A stretch of DNA of 64,000 nucleotides from NCBI GenBank assembly GCA_946480445.1, contig CAMLJN010000017.1, forward strand, positions 23,624-87,623, written 5' to 3'. Of the stretch, positions 38,932 through 49,024 are shown one piece after another. A model generated the notes under the pieces. The model was given only the letters and a program-made list of their open reading frames with translations, made no database searches and was not told the DNA's origin. Origin of the DNA: an uncultured Buttiauxella sp. (GTDB lineage: Bacteria; Pseudomonadota; Gammaproteobacteria; Enterobacterales; Enterobacteriaceae). How positions within the stretch are numbered: position 1 is the stretch's first letter; each line of letters starts with the position of its first letter. The translations under genes were made by a program, and so were the position numbers.

Positions 38932-40359
38932 ATGTCAGCCATTCCGAAGTACAGCACTCAACAGCGCGCGCAAGATCGTGCAAGAATCCTCCAGATACTG
39001 CTTACCAATAAGGCCGTCGCCAGCGGCATTCTGGGTCGTTTGCCGTCGCCCCAGGCGCAGACGCCGGAGCAGGACATCGCTGAAATCGTCTCGCTGGTTG
39101 AAAAGCTTCCGGCTCCGGATCTCGCCGATGTGCTCGAGGCGCTGCCTACGGAAGAGCGTCATGCGCTGTGGAGCCTGGTTAAGGAGGATAAGCGCGGGCA
39201 TGTCTTAATCGAGGCGTCAGAAACCGTGTGGGACGACCTGATCGAGGACATGAGCGATAAGGCCTTGCTTCAGGCTTTAAGGCCGCTCGACATAGACGAT
39301 CAGATTTACCTTGCCCAGTATTTGCCGCGTGACTTGATGGGCCGCCTGCTTGCTACGATGCCTCAGGCAGAGCGGACTCAGGTTCGAAAAGTCCTGCACT
39401 ACGATAAGCACAGCGTTGGTGCCATCATGGACTTCGAGGTGATCACCGTCCGGGCAGACGTCACCCTGGCCGTCGTGCAGCGTTATCTGAGGATACGCGG
39501 GCACGTGCCGGAGAACACCGACAAACTCTTTGTCACCACGCGGGATAAAACGCTGCTCGGTGAGCTGGGCCTGACAACTATTCTGCTGCATCCGCCTGAA
39601 ACCCCCGTCTTAAAAGTTATGGACGATAACCCGACCTGTTTCGCCCCGGAAGATGACGATGAGATAGCCGCGCGCACGTTTGAAAGGGATAACCTGGTCA
39701 GCGCCGCCGTGATTGACAGCAGCGGTAAGCTGATGGGGCGCCTGACGGTGGATGAGATCGTCGATGTGGTGTATGAGGAGACGGACAACGATCTGCGTCG
39801 AATGGGGGGGTTGAGCGCCGAAGAAGACGTCTTTGCTCCCGTAACCAAAGCGGTGAAAGCGCGCTGGGCGTGGCTGGCCATCAATCTGTGTACCGCCTTT
39901 GTCGCTTCACGCGTGATAGGGCTTTTCGAACATACTATTTCTCAGCTGGTTGCCCTGGCCTCGTTAATGCCGATTGTAGCCGGGATCGGGGGGAATACCG
40001 GGAATCAAACCATCACCATGATTGTTCGCGCCCTGGCGTTGCAGCATATTCAGGCGGGCAACTACTCGTTTCTGGTGCTGCGTGAGCTGGGCGTTGCGTT
40101 ATTCAACGGCCTCGTCTGGGGCGGGGTGATGGGGGCGGTAACCTGGCTGCTGTACGACGATCCGGCGCTGGGGGGGGTGATGACGCTGGCCATGGTACTC
40201 AATCTGTTGGTCGCCGCGCTGATGGGCGTCCTGATCCCGATGATCATGACGCGCCTCGGCAAAGATCCGGCGGTGGGTTCGAGCGTATTGATCACGGCAA
40301 TTACCGACACCGGCGGATTCTTTATTTTCCTGGGGCTGGCGACACTCTTCCTGCTTTAA
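38932..40359 (+). CDS. mgtE: MgtE-type magnesium transporter
   Basis: Predicted Mg2+ channel/transporter of the inner membrane. The ATG at 38932 (AGGGA upstream) gives 475 residues. Order: N-terminal superhelical MgtE domain (about 40-140), paired CBS domains (about 150-280), then five hydrophobic segments. The family's pore signature PIVAGIGGNTGNQ is near residue 350 and TDTGGFFIFLGLA lies at the C-terminus. E. coli K-12 has no MgtE; here it sits between yojI and tRNA-Pro, where E. coli carries mqo-nap-ccm. No Mg-sensing riboswitch was recognised in the short upstream gap. Confidence 0.93.
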   Translation: MSAIPKYSTQQRAQDRARILQILLTNKAVASGILGRLPSPQAQTPEQDIAEIVSLVEKLPAPDLADVLEALPTEERHALWSLVKEDKRGHVLIEASETVWDDLIEDMSDKALLQALRPLDIDDQIYLAQYLPRDLMGRLLATMPQAERTQVRKVLHYDKHSVGAIMDFEVITVRADVTLAVVQRYLRIRGHVPENTDKLFVTTRDKTLLGELGLTTILLHPPETPVLKVMDDNPTCFAPEDDDEIAARTFERDNLVSAAVIDSSGKLMGRLTVDEIVDVVYEETDNDLRRMGGLSAEEDVFAPVTKAVKARWAWLAINLCTAFVASRVIGLFEHTISQLVALASLMPIVAGIGGNTGNQTITMIVRALALQHIQAGNYSFLVLRELGVALFNGLVWGGVMGAVTWLLYDDPALGGVMTLAMVLNLLVAALMGVLIPMIMTRLGKDPAVGSSVLITAITDTGGFFIFLGLATLFLL

Positions 40360-40556
40360 CCCGCTCTGCGCCAGGCGCCGGGCTGTGAGAACCTGCGATT
40401 GTCGAAGGATTCAAACAGGCCGTTGGCCTGTCTTCGTTGCGCCACTTCAGCGCCCATCTCGTCACGATAATCGCCATCCCAGTCGTAAAATATGCCGCAA
40501 CGCCTCAGGGGAAATACGAGCGGGTTGGGGAGATCAGTGAAGTGGAGGCGTAAAAA
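40356..40556 (-). pseudogene. Possible gene remnant beside tRNA-Pro
   Basis: An open frame of about 66 codons reads on the minus strand up to a TAA overlapping the mgtE stop. Its composition is protein-like, with motifs such as GIFYDWDGDYRDEMG and NGLFESFDNRRF. It lacks a plausible start, because stops TAA TAG lie just upstream inside the tRNA terminator. It may be the 3' tail of a lost gene. I do not recognise the family. Confidence 0.35.
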
Positions 40557-40578
40557 AACCAGCTATTAAGCTGGTTTT
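40552..40578 (-). terminator. Terminator of tRNA-Pro gene
   Basis: On the minus strand AAAACCAGC-TTAATA-GCTGGTTTT with a run of seven T, 12 bases after the tRNA 3' end. Confidence 0.88.
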
Positions 40579-40589
40579 CCGGGATTGAT

Positions 40590-40666
40590 TGGTCGGCACG
40601 GAGAGATTTGAACTCTCGACCCTCGCCACCCCATGACGATGCGCTACCAGGCTGCGCTACGCGCCG
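40590..40666 (-). tRNA. proL: tRNA-Pro (GGG)
   Basis: 77 bases with encoded CCA. The acceptor stem CGGCGCG/CGTGCCG has one G-U pair. The D-arm is GTAGCGCAGCCTGGTAGCGC, the anticodon loop CATGGGGTG reads GGG, and the T-arm contains GTTCAAATC. It matches E. coli proL, which also neighbours yejM. Confidence 0.97.
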
Positions 40667-40678
40667 ACACCGAATGAA

Positions 40679-40706
40679 ATATTACCTTTTTTATCGGCCT
40701 TTGCAA
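40679..40706 (-). promoter_or_regulatory. Promoter of the tRNA-Pro gene
   Basis: On the minus strand TTGCAA (40701-40706), 16-base spacer, TAATAT (40679-40684), about 12 bases before the tRNA 5' end. Confidence 0.6.
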
Positions 40707-40741
40707 GGCTGTTATTCGCTAAGTGACTTATAAATATACAA

Positions 40742-42505
40742 TCAGTTAGCGATAAAACGCTTTTCGTCCGTCAGAACCTGCAGCAGCAGACCCAGCTGAG
40801 GCTTGGTTTCTTCCACGCGTTCACCCTGCAAATCATAGATGCGATAGTTGCCGTTATTATCCAGCACCAGCGTCATATGCGGCATGGTAATTGCCAGGCT
40901 ATTGTTGTCTGCGCCCACAACCCAGTTGTGATGGCGCGTGGCGGCAAACAAATCTTCACCCTGAGAATATTCATTCGCCGGCGTCTTCACGTGCAGGAGA
41001 CGCTGCATCAGCGTGGTCATGACGTCCTGATGATCGGTCAGTTTACTGATGGTCTGCGCAGGCGTGCCCGGCCAGTGAATCACCAGCGGCACCTGAATAC
41101 GCGATCGTGACCAGGCAAATGAATCCCTCTCATTGCCCAGCGGGACGCCGTGACCGGCCGTAACAATAACAACGGTGTTCTCCAGCTTGCCCGAGGCTTT
41201 CAGGGCATCTAACACCTGCTGGATCTGTTCGTCCACGCTGCGTGCTGCGCGGGCATACCGGCGTGTGAAGTCCTGGCCGTGGCTATCGTCAGTGACGGTG
41301 GTGCCGTTAAAGGCAATCCATGAGAACCAACGGTTATCTTCCGATGCGAACTGCTTAAGCCAGCCGATCCACTGTGCAGCCGTCTGGCTATCCGACTGGC
41401 TTCTGGCGGTCGGCAAAGAGAAATCGGATAGCAGCGCCTGGCGGTACAGGGAAGAGTTAAAGCCATCGGATGCAAAGAGGCCCAACTGGTAGCCCTGCTG
41501 GTTCAGGCCGGTAATCAGCGCCGCCGGGATGCGGGCTGAAAGTACGCCGTCCATATAGGCCGGTGAAATGCCGTAGAACAATCCGAAGATACCGCTATCG
41601 GTGCCATTTCCCGCGCTCATATGCTGGGTAAAATTAATATTGCTCTGTGCAAACTGGCTGAGGGCAGGGAGGTCCTTCGCCATTCGCGAGGCGTTCAGAC
41701 CGTCCACGGTGATCAGCAGTACGTTATGGCCGGTCCCCATATCGCTGAACTGCAAATTACTTAGCGGATACTGCACCGACACCGCCTCTGGATTGCCCTG
41801 TTCTACCAGGCGGCGCTGGTACTCTTTGGCATCCAGCAGACCATGTTTCTCAAGGAAGCGGCGCGCCGTCATCGGGTAAGCGAGCGGCAGGTTAGCTCGC
41901 TGCATGGTTATCGGGCGATAGAAGTTCGCGTCAGCCCAGATATACATTATGTGGCTACTGAAGAAGGCGACAAAAAACAGCGCAACAACAGGTTTTGCAA
42001 AGTGTCTGCGGCGTCCCAGGCTGCGTAGCTTCTGCCAGCTCCAGGTCGCAAACAGCATCTCGATAAGCAGGATGACCGGCACGCTAATAAACATCAGCTG
42101 CCAGTCGCGCGCCATCTCGCTCTGGTCCGGATTAATCACCAGTTCCCAGACGATAGGATTGAGGTGGAGATGGAAACGGGTAAAGACTTCGCTGTCGATA
42201 AGCAGCAGCGTCATGCCTGCGGTGGCAAAGGCCGCCGACAAAAAGCGCATCAGGCGCTGGGACATCACGACAAAGGTCAGCGGGAAAAGAATCAGCAGAT
42301 AAGCGGCGAACACTAAAAAGCTGAAGTGGCCGATAACGCTCAGATAGGAGTAAATACGTCCGGTGAGCGTAGTCGGCCAATCGGCGACAAACAGATAGCG
42401 GCTACCCAGCAGCGTGGCCAGCAGGATATTAAACAGGGCGAACCAATGTCCCCAACTGACCATCTGGGAAACTTTTTCGCGGTAGCGCTGACGGTTAGTC
42501 ACCAT
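40742..42505 (-). CDS. yejM: Inner-membrane LPS regulator YejM (PbgA/LapC)
   Basis: Essential inner-membrane protein that controls lipopolysaccharide synthesis through LapB/FtsH and LpxC turnover, sensing periplasmic lipid A. It has 587 residues (E. coli 586). Five N-terminal membrane segments (to about residue 190) are followed by a positively charged linker and a periplasmic sulfatase-fold domain (NVLLITVDGLN near 255, HGVPL near 430). It ends EKRFIAN as in E. coli. It lies 19 bp downstream of yejL, in the same operon. Confidence 0.97.
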   Translation of the reverse strand: MVTNRQRYREKVSQMVSWGHWFALFNILLATLLGSRYLFVADWPTTLTGRIYSYLSVIGHFSFLVFAAYLLILFPLTFVVMSQRLMRFLSAAFATAGMTLLLIDSEVFTRFHLHLNPIVWELVINPDQSEMARDWQLMFISVPVILLIEMLFATWSWQKLRSLGRRRHFAKPVVALFFVAFFSSHIMYIWADANFYRPITMQRANLPLAYPMTARRFLEKHGLLDAKEYQRRLVEQGNPEAVSVQYPLSNLQFSDMGTGHNVLLITVDGLNASRMAKDLPALSQFAQSNINFTQHMSAGNGTDSGIFGLFYGISPAYMDGVLSARIPAALITGLNQQGYQLGLFASDGFNSSLYRQALLSDFSLPTARSQSDSQTAAQWIGWLKQFASEDNRWFSWIAFNGTTVTDDSHGQDFTRRYARAARSVDEQIQQVLDALKASGKLENTVVIVTAGHGVPLGNERDSFAWSRSRIQVPLVIHWPGTPAQTISKLTDHQDVMTTLMQRLLHVKTPANEYSQGEDLFAATRHHNWVVGADNNSLAITMPHMTLVLDNNGNYRIYDLQGERVEETKPQLGLLLQVLTDEKRFIAN

Positions 42506-42524
42506 AACTCGTAGCTACAATCCC

Positions 42525-42752
42525 TTAATGAGCCTGATCTTCGCTCACGGAGGCTTGCAGCGCCTGCGCGAAAGAGCGAGCCAGCGTCTGGCGTTGAGCG
42601 GAGGCCACGCTGGTATTGATCAGGTTAGTGACCATATTCCCCAGCACCATCAGGGAAAGATCGGTCGGCGCATGGTGCTTTTCCAGCACGGCAGCCAGTT
42701 CGGTCAGCAGGTCTTCGACTTGTTCATCACTATAACGGGATATTTGTGGCAT
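42525..42752 (-). CDS. yejL: Small conserved protein YejL (UPF0352)
   Basis: 75-residue helical protein, as long as in E. coli, starting [13 protein letters not shown]. The function is unknown; a small domain with hydrophobic heptads is visible. It is the first gene before yejM and divergent from yejK. Confidence 0.94.
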   Translation of the reverse strand: MPQISRYSDEQVEDLLTELAAVLEKHHAPTDLSLMVLGNMVTNLINTSVASAQRQTLARSFAQALQASVSEDQAH

Positions 42753-42888
42753 AAATTAACTGTCAGTTATGTTCGGGGAAGGGCAATATCTTACAGTAGG
42801 AAGACCTTTTTTTCTGCTTTTTTATCTTCTGTTGCACAAGGCTTCCGGCAGTGGTTGAATACCGCCCGGTCTAAAAGGAGAGTTTATC

Positions 42889-43896
42889 ATGAGTCTGGAT
42901 ATCAACCAGATTGCCCTGCATCAGCTGATCAAGCGCGGTGAAGAGACGCTTGAGGTGGTGCTGCGCGATTCCCTGCTGGCAACGAACGGTGCCGTAGAAG
43001 AGATGATGGCTGAGCTACACCGTGTTTATAGCGCAAAAAATAAAGCATACGGTTTGTTCAGCGAAGAGAGTGAGCTGGCTGAAGCGCTGCGCTCGCAGCG
43101 CAGAGGCGACGAGGATTTCCTTGCGTTTAGCCGGGCAGCAACCGGTCGCCTGCGCGACGAACTGGCGAAGTACCCTTTCGCCGATGGCGGTATCGTTCTG
43201 TTCTGCCATTACCGTTATCTGGCGGTAGAATACCTGCTGGTCGCCGTGCTCAATAACCTCAGCAGCATGCGCGTTAACGAAGAGCTGGATATCAGTTCCA
43301 CACACTATCTTGATATTAATCACGCCGATATCGTCGCGCGCGTCGATCTGACGGAGTGGGAAACCAATCCGGAATCGACCCGCTACCTGACCTTCCTGCG
43401 CGGGCGTGTTGGCCGTAAAGTTTCTGATTTCTTTATGGATTTCCTGGGTGCCAGCGAAGGACTGAACGCGAAGGCACAGAACAAAGGCTTATTGCAGGCG
43501 CTGGATGATTTCACCAGCGAAGCGCAGCTCGATAAAAACGAGCGCCAGGCCGCACGCCAGCAGGTTTACGCCTATTGCAACGAGCAGCTCCAGGCCGGGG
43601 AAGAGATTGAGCTTTCTTCGTTAGCCGATGAACTGCCGTGGGCCGTTGATGATAAGAATTTCCAGCAGTTTACCGCCGAGAAAGGTTATGAGCTGGAAGA
43701 GAGCTTCCCGGCGGACCGCAGCACGCTACGTCAGCTGACCAAGTATGCAGGCAGCGGCGGAGGCCTAACGATCAACTTCGACGCAATGCTGCTCGGTGAG
43801 CGTATTTTCTGGGATCCCGCAACGGATACCTTGACGATTAAAGGCACGCCACCGAATCTGCGCGACCAACTACAGCGCCGTACTTCCGGTAAGTAA
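42889..43896 (+). CDS. yejK: Nucleoid-associated protein YejK (NdpA)
   Basis: 335 residues, identical in length to E. coli. It is a spermidine-nucleoid-associated 37-kDa protein that is reported to interact with gyrase and topoisomerase IV. It starts [18 protein letters not shown] behind AAGGAGAG. No catalytic motif is recognised. It is transcribed alone, with a strong bidirectional terminator shared with rplY. Confidence 0.96.
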   Translation: MSLDINQIALHQLIKRGEETLEVVLRDSLLATNGAVEEMMAELHRVYSAKNKAYGLFSEESELAEALRSQRRGDEDFLAFSRAATGRLRDELAKYPFADGGIVLFCHYRYLAVEYLLVAVLNNLSSMRVNEELDISSTHYLDINHADIVARVDLTEWETNPESTRYLTFLRGRVGRKVSDFFMDFLGASEGLNAKAQNKGLLQALDDFTSEAQLDKNERQAARQQVYAYCNEQLQAGEEIELSSLADELPWAVDDKNFQQFTAEKGYELEESFPADRSTLRQLTKYAGSGGGLTINFDAMLLGERIFWDPATDTLTIKGTPPNLRDQLQRRTSGK

Positions 43897-43998
43897 AATG
43901 CAGCCGGTGGGGGCATATGTGCTTACCCACCCTGCAACGGTTGTAACAACGTAGAATGCTGGGGAGGGTGAGAGGGGCATTCTCATCCGTCAGAAAGC

Positions 43999-44026
43999 AA
44001 AAAACCCGCCGAAGCGGGTTTTTTTT
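43999..44026. terminator. Bidirectional terminator between yejK and rplY
   Basis: AAAAAACCCGC-CGAA-GCGGGTTTTTTTT: GNRA-like loop, A/T tracts on both sides, between convergent genes. Confidence 0.93.
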
Positions 44027-44042
44027 CGAGCTAAATTCGCAA

Positions 44043-44327
44043 TTAAGCGCGAACGAAGTCGATGTGAGTCAGTTTTGGCTTGAACGGGTGACGCTGAACA
44101 GCCTGAACTTTCACTTTTACTTCTTTACCGCCAACAACCAGAGTCAGCACTTCTTCGTAGAAACCTGGCTTAGCTTGCAGGTTCATTACGGAGTCGTGGT
44201 CCAGTTCGATGGAGATAGGCGCTTCTTCGCCACCGTAAACGATAGCTGGGAATTTATTTGCTGCACGCAGGCGGCGGCTCGCACCCTTGCCCTGCTCTTT
44301 ACGTTCTTCAACATTGATAGTAAACAT
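44043..44327 (-). CDS. rplY: 50S ribosomal protein L25
   Basis: 5S-rRNA-binding protein of the large subunit; 94 residues as in E. coli, starting [21 protein letters not shown]. Strongly biased codons fit high expression. It is a monocistronic unit with its own near-consensus promoter in the 126-bp gap after radD. Confidence 0.98.
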   Translation of the reverse strand: MFTINVEERKEQGKGASRRLRAANKFPAIVYGGEEAPISIELDHDSVMNLQAKPGFYEEVLTLVVGGKEVKVKVQAVQRHPFKPKLTHIDFVRA

Positions 44328-44412
44328 TAACTGTTTCTCTCTTAAATAAGCCTGTTACAGGCGACCCAGCAACAGGTAAATGATCTGCTCTGCGGATGCA
44401 AAAGCGGGCGGC

Positions 44413-44441
44413 ATTATAGCCATATCTGTCTCTGGCGGCAA
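44413..44441 (-). promoter_or_regulatory. Promoter of rplY
   Basis: On the minus strand TTGCCG (44436-44441), 17-base spacer, TATAAT (44413-44418). The predicted leader is about 80 bases. Confidence 0.82.
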
Positions 44442-44453
44442 TGAAAAGAACCT

Positions 44454-46214
44454 TCAGCCGCGTAATTCATTTGCCCGGCGGAAGCGGCCTTCATAATCAA
44501 ACACCTTTTCGCGCACGTTCCAGAACTGACCGTTTTTGCGTGCGACCACGAAATCGGGATGGCGCAGCAGCCCCTGCTGGGTGACGACGTCTGTCACGGT
44601 TATCCAGCGCAGAGGGACGCCGGGCGCGCGGCTGTGCGGGCGAATAAACAGCTGTTCAAACGCCATTCTCTGGGCTGGCGTATGTAAACGGAAGCGCTCA
44701 CTTACATCGGCCCCGTCTTCGTCGTAGTAGGTGATTTTCAGCCAGTCGCCTTTCGCATCGCTGCCCTGCTGTAAAGCCATGCCGCTACAGCGCAGGACCA
44801 GCGCATCTTTTAGCTTGAGAGCAGCTTTCAGCATATCGTCGGGATCGACAAGCACCCGATCGCACTGATGGCAGCGGCGGGCGGCAATGTCATTTTCAGC
44901 GTTGCAGTGAGGGCAGTTTTTAAAGCGGAAGCGATAATCACATTGCTCACGCTGGCCTTCATCATCCTCGAACCAGCCCTGACAGCGGCGGCCAAAGTGT
45001 TCGATTATCGTGCCGTCCTGGGTCGTTTTCCCCCAGAAGGTGTTGGCGAACCCGCAGGAGGGGCAGAAGACCTGCACCGGGACATTATCACTCTTGCCTT
45101 TAGCGTTGCCGACCTCCGGGGTGAACAGGTCGTGCGGATTGCCGGCGTAATCGAGAATCAGACAGTCGGTTTTACCCGGGAAGAGGCGCAGCCCGCGACC
45201 AACGATTTGTTGGTAAAGACTTACTGATTCCGTAGGGCGCAGAATGGCGATTAAATCGACGTGCGGCGCGTCAAATCCCGTGGTCAGCACGGAGACATTG
45301 ACCAGAAACCTGAACTGCTGATTTTTAAAGGCCTCGATTAGGGTATCGCGTGCCGGGCCGGGCGTATCCGCAGTAATTAAAGCGGCGTCGCTGGCGGGCA
45401 GCAGGGCGGTAACTTCTTTGGCGTGTTCAACGGTGGCGGCAAAAATCATGACGCCGCGTCGGTCGGCGGCGAACTCGGCTATCTGGCTGATGATGTGCGG
45501 CGTGATGCGCTTTTGTTGTTTCAGCTCGCGGTTAAGATCGGCTTCGCTGAACAGCCCGTTAGACTGCGCCTGTAAGCGGCTGAAATCGTACTGCACAACG
45601 GGCATATCGAGTCTTTCCGGCGGCGTAAGATAGCCATGCTTAATCATGTAGCGCAGCGGTAATTCATAGATGCAGTCACGGAATAATGCGTTATTGTCCC
45701 CACGCACCATGCCGTGATAGTGATAATGATAGATCCAGCCTTTGCCAAGGCGGTAAGGCGTCGCCGTTAGCCCCAGAAGCCGGAGATCGGGGTTGGCGGT
45801 TTTCAGGTGCGTAAGGATCTGTTGATACTGACTGTCATCTGATTCGCCGATGCGATGACACTCATCGACAATCAATAAAGAAAACGCTCCCAGGAACTGC
45901 TCAAGGTTGCGTGCCACGGACTGAACGCTGCCGAAGACGACTTTACCGTGGCTTTCTTTGCGTTGCAGGCCTGCGGCGAAAATATCGGCCTCAAGCCCCA
46001 GTGCGCAGTATTTGGCATGGTTCTGGGCGACCAGCTCTTTTACGTGAGCCAGCACCAGCACGCGCCCACGGGCAATGCGAGCCAGTTCGGCAATCACCAG
46101 GCTCTTACCGGCACCGGTTGGCAGAACAATCACGGCGGGCTCAAGGTGCTTGCGGAAGTGGGCGAGGGTGGCGTCCACCGCTTCCTGTTGATAAGGGCGT
46201 AAGCTAAAAGACAT
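44454..46214 (-). CDS. radD: SF2 helicase-like repair protein RadD
   Basis: Superfamily-2 ATPase (formerly yejH) involved in double-strand-break repair with RecA and SSB. The ATG at 46214 gives 586 residues, the E. coli length; an in-frame GTG two codons earlier is less likely. Motif I is LPTGAGKS (about 33), motif II is VDECHR, motif III is GLTATPYR, and motif VI is QIVGRGLR. C-terminal zinc-binding cysteines lie in FCPSCGF, NCPHCN and RRCHQC. It is divergent from rsuA. Confidence 0.96.
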   Translation of the reverse strand: MSFSLRPYQQEAVDATLAHFRKHLEPAVIVLPTGAGKSLVIAELARIARGRVLVLAHVKELVAQNHAKYCALGLEADIFAAGLQRKESHGKVVFGSVQSVARNLEQFLGAFSLLIVDECHRIGESDDSQYQQILTHLKTANPDLRLLGLTATPYRLGKGWIYHYHYHGMVRGDNNALFRDCIYELPLRYMIKHGYLTPPERLDMPVVQYDFSRLQAQSNGLFSEADLNRELKQQKRITPHIISQIAEFAADRRGVMIFAATVEHAKEVTALLPASDAALITADTPGPARDTLIEAFKNQQFRFLVNVSVLTTGFDAPHVDLIAILRPTESVSLYQQIVGRGLRLFPGKTDCLILDYAGNPHDLFTPEVGNAKGKSDNVPVQVFCPSCGFANTFWGKTTQDGTIIEHFGRRCQGWFEDDEGQREQCDYRFRFKNCPHCNAENDIAARRCHQCDRVLVDPDDMLKAALKLKDALVLRCSGMALQQGSDAKGDWLKITYYDEDGADVSERFRLHTPAQRMAFEQLFIRPHSRAPGVPLRWITVTDVVTQQGLLRHPDFVVARKNGQFWNVREKVFDYEGRFRRANELRG

Positions 46215-46276
46215 CGGCACTCGGCGTTAATTTGGAAAACTTCAGCGGCGATTATTGCACGAAACAGGGTTTTAAC

Positions 46277-46304
46277 TTGAGAGAGTTTTTGATGTCGCTA
46301 TACT
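46277..46304 (+). promoter_or_regulatory. Promoter of rsuA-bcr
   Basis: TTGAGA (46277-46282), 16-base spacer, TATACT (46299-46304), leaving a leader of about 95 bases. Confidence 0.7.
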
Positions 46305-46346
46305 GGCAAACTCATTAACAGGCAAACGATTTTGCCTCACAAAAAC

Positions 46347-46381
46347 GGGCTTAAGCGCCCGGTCAGTTAGCTTTAACTGAC
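46347..46381 (+). other. Structured rsuA leader
   Basis: Two adjacent stem-loops in the 5' leader: GGGC-TTAAGC-GCCC (46347-46360), then a perfect 8-bp stem GTCAGTTA-GCTT-TAACTGAC (46362-46381), ending 25 bases before the ATG. No T-run follows, so these are leader structures rather than a terminator. Confidence 0.5.
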
Positions 46382-46406
46382 ACCTCCATGAAACAGGCAA
46401 GACTTA

Positions 46407-47114
46407 ATGCGACTCGATAAATTTATTTCGCAGCAGCTCGGCGTGAGCCGTGCCATTGCTGGCCGTGAAATCCGTGCTCAACGTATCACCATCGACGGTG
46501 AAGTTGTGCGCGACGCCTCCTTTAAACTGCAGCCTGAACACCAGGTTGCGTTCGACGGAAACCCACTCGATCAGCAGAATGGCCCGCGCTATTTCATGCT
46601 TAATAAGCCTCAGGGTTACGTGTGTTCAACGGAAGACCCGGATCACCCAACCGTGCTCTATTTTCTGGACGTGCCCGTGGCACACAAACTCCATGCCGCC
46701 GGCCGCCTGGATATTGACACGACCGGCCTGGTGCTGATGACCGACGACGGCCAGTGGTCCCACCGCATTACCTCGCCTCGCCATCACTGCGAGAAAACTT
46801 ACCTGGTGACGCTGGAACATCCCGTTGCAGATGATACGGCAAGCCAGTTTGCTCATGGCGTGCAGTTGCACAACGAAAAAGACCTCACCAAACCAGCTAC
46901 GCTTGAAGCGATAACGCCGACGCTGGTCCGCCTGACCATCAGCGAAGGCCGTTACCACCAGGTAAAACGTATGTTTGCCGCGGTGGGCAACCGCGTGATC
47001 GGGCTACATCGTGAACGTATTGGTGACATTGAGCTGGATGCCGATCTGGAGCCGGGAGAGTATCGTCCGCTTACGGCAGAAGAGATTGCCAGCGTAGGCA
47101 TGCCAAAAAGTTAA
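46407..47114 (+). CDS. rsuA: 16S rRNA pseudouridine516 synthase RsuA
   Basis: Makes pseudouridine 516 of 16S rRNA. It has 235 residues (E. coli 231). The N-terminal S4 RNA-binding domain ([15 protein letters not shown]) is followed by the catalytic domain with Asp102 in [10 protein letters not shown] and the [15 protein letters not shown] motif. bcr follows after 15 bp, in the same transcription unit. Confidence 0.97.
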   Translation: MRLDKFISQQLGVSRAIAGREIRAQRITIDGEVVRDASFKLQPEHQVAFDGNPLDQQNGPRYFMLNKPQGYVCSTEDPDHPTVLYFLDVPVAHKLHAAGRLDIDTTGLVLMTDDGQWSHRITSPRHHCEKTYLVTLEHPVADDTASQFAHGVQLHNEKDLTKPATLEAITPTLVRLTISEGRYHQVKRMFAAVGNRVIGLHRERIGDIELDADLEPGEYRPLTAEEIASVGMPKS

Positions 47115-47129
47115 CTTCAGGAGTTGCCG

Positions 47130-48326
47130 TTGAGTAGTAAGCAGAATTCATCCGTCGGGATTGTGGTGATCCTTGGCCTGCTGGCCATGCTAATGCCGCT
47201 GTCGATTGATATGTACCTGCCGGCGCTGCCGGTTATCGCCTCTGAGTTTGGCGTGCCTGCGGGCAGCGCACAGATGACGCTGAGCACCTATATCCTCGGT
47301 TTTGCTATTGGTCAGCTGTTTTATGGCCCGATGGCGGACAGCATTGGTCGTAAGCCCGTCGTGCTGGGTGGGACGCTGGTTTTCGCGGCCGCGGCCATCG
47401 CCTGCGCACTTTCCAGGACCATTGATTACCTGATTATGATGCGTTTTCTGCACGGCCTTTCCGCCGCCGCGGCAAGCGTGGTGATTAATGCCCTGATGCG
47501 GGATATCTATCCGAAGGAGGAGTTCTCGCGCATGATGTCGTTTGTCATGCTGATTACGACCATTGCACCGTTGCTTGCCCCCATGATCGGCGGGGCGGTA
47601 TTGGTGTGGTTTAGCTGGCACGCGATTTTCTGGATACTGGCTCTGGCCGCGTTGCTCGCCTCGGCGATGATTTTCTTCCTGATCCACGAAACGCTGCCGG
47701 TTGAGCGTCGCCAGAAATTTCATCTGCGTACCACCATCGGCAACTTCGCCACGCTCTTCCGCCATAAGCGTGTGCTGAGCTATATGCTGGCGAGCGGCTT
47801 CAGCTTTGCCGGGATGTTCTCGTTCCTCAGCGCCGGGCCGTTTGTTTACATTGAGTTAAACCATGTTGCCCCGCAGCACTTTGGCTACTACTTCGCGCTC
47901 AACATTGTGTTTTTGTTCGTGATGACCATGATCAACAGCCGCTTCGTCCGCCGGGTAGGCGCGCTGAACATGTTCCGAATTGGCCTGTATATACAGTTTG
48001 CAATGGCAATCTGGCTGGTCATCAGCAGTCAGTTTGATTTTGGCTTCTGGGCGCTGGTGGTGGGCGTTGCCGCTTTCGTGGGCTGTGTGTCGATGGTTTC
48101 TTCGAATGCGATGGCGGTTATTCTTGATGAGTTTCCCCACATGGCGGGCACCGCCTCCTCGCTGGCAGGCACGTTCCGTTTCGGAATCGGCGCGTTAACG
48201 GGCGCCCTGTTATCCATTGCGACCTTTAACACGGCCTGGCCCATGATCTGCTCCATCTTCGTGTGCGCCAGCTGCTCTATTCTTTTCTATATCTACGCCA
48301 GTCGTCCTCGCCAGACTGCCGTATAA
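47130..48326 (+). CDS. bcr: Bicyclomycin-resistance MFS exporter Bcr
   Basis: Inner-membrane drug:H+ antiporter (bicyclomycin, sulfonamides, and cysteine-type substrates in E. coli). It has 398 residues (E. coli 396). The start is a TTG at 47130, 6 bases after AGGAG; an earlier TTG at 47124 lies on top of that site. Twelve membrane segments are visible; the MFS motif A is [13 protein letters not shown] and motif C is near [18 protein letters not shown]. It is cotranscribed with rsuA. Confidence 0.96.
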   Translation: MSSKQNSSVGIVVILGLLAMLMPLSIDMYLPALPVIASEFGVPAGSAQMTLSTYILGFAIGQLFYGPMADSIGRKPVVLGGTLVFAAAAIACALSRTIDYLIMMRFLHGLSAAAASVVINALMRDIYPKEEFSRMMSFVMLITTIAPLLAPMIGGAVLVWFSWHAIFWILALAALLASAMIFFLIHETLPVERRQKFHLRTTIGNFATLFRHKRVLSYMLASGFSFAGMFSFLSAGPFVYIELNHVAPQHFGYYFALNIVFLFVMTMINSRFVRRVGALNMFRIGLYIQFAMAIWLVISSQFDFGFWALVVGVAAFVGCVSMVSSNAMAVILDEFPHMAGTASSLAGTFRFGIGALTGALLSIATFNTAWPMICSIFVCASCSILFYIYASRPRQTAV

Positions 48327-48333
48327 ACCTCAG

Positions 48334-48360
48334 CGGGTACGTCGCCGTGCCCGTTTGTTA
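48334..48360 (+). terminator. Terminator of rsuA-bcr
   Basis: Stem CGGGTACG/CGTGCCCG (one G-U pair), 4-base loop, then TTTGTT. Confidence 0.6.
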
Positions 48361-48664
48361 ATCCATATCAACGAAATTTCCCCGTCAGCCTCTACAATTT
48401 GTTTCGGGAATGTAAATGCGAAAACAACAAAAAGTCACAGCTTTGTAGTTAAAAAGGTTGAGTTGGATCGCAGAAAACGTTACATATAGCGCCGAAACGC
48501 GTGTGCAAGCTCACAAATAAAGCGTTAGCAGGCAAAAAAATTAAATAATTACAGTGGAAGACAGCCGTTTAGCGACTGTTTATGCGCAATTTGGCAACAT
48601 TGTGTTAACCTTTATGTAAACTCTTTGTGTAATACTTTGCTATGAATTTCTCGGGGACACGATT
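48361..48664 (+). other. A+T-rich region upstream of yejG
   Basis: About 300 bp without a gene. It should carry the yejG promoter; TGTGTAATAC (48626-48635) could be an extended -10, but no matching -35 stands out. I see no RNA gene. Confidence 0.4.
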
Positions 48665-49009
48665 TTGAATACGTTACAGCTTTCCATCGTTCATCGCCTG
48701 CCGCAGAGCTATCGCTGGTCTGCGGGCTTTGCGGGTTCGAAGGTTGAACCGATTCCGTCAAACGCGCAGCAGGCGGAAAATAGCCTGATTGGCCTGAAGC
48801 TGCTCAGCGAAGACGGCGACAAAGCATGGCCGATTATGCAGAAGCTGAGCCAGGCGCTCAGCGATATCGAAGTCGCCTGCTCGGTTGTGGAGTGTGAGGG
48901 CGAACCGTGCCTGTTCGTTAACCATCAGGATGAATCTGCCGCCACCTGCCGCCTGAAGAACTTTGGCGTCGCGATAGCCGAGTCGTTCTCCAGCGCTAAT
49001 CCTTTCTAA
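48665..49009 (+). CDS. yejG: Conserved protein YejG
   Basis: 114-residue protein of unknown function, the E. coli YejG length, ending in NPF as there. It starts with TTG ([31 protein letters not shown]), with GGGG about 10 bases upstream. No membrane segment or known domain beyond the YejG family is seen. It is convergent with the yej transporter operon, 15 bp away. Confidence 0.92.
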   Translation: MNTLQLSIVHRLPQSYRWSAGFAGSKVEPIPSNAQQAENSLIGLKLLSEDGDKAWPIMQKLSQALSDIEVACSVVECEGEPCLFVNHQDESAATCRLKNFGVAIAESFSSANPF

Positions 49010-49024
49010 GCGCGCAGAGCATCA

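Noticed and set aside
40377..40580. A phage attachment site or integrase remnant next to tRNA-Pro
   Set aside because: No direct repeat of the tRNA 3' end was found in the window, and the remnant frame has no integrase motif.
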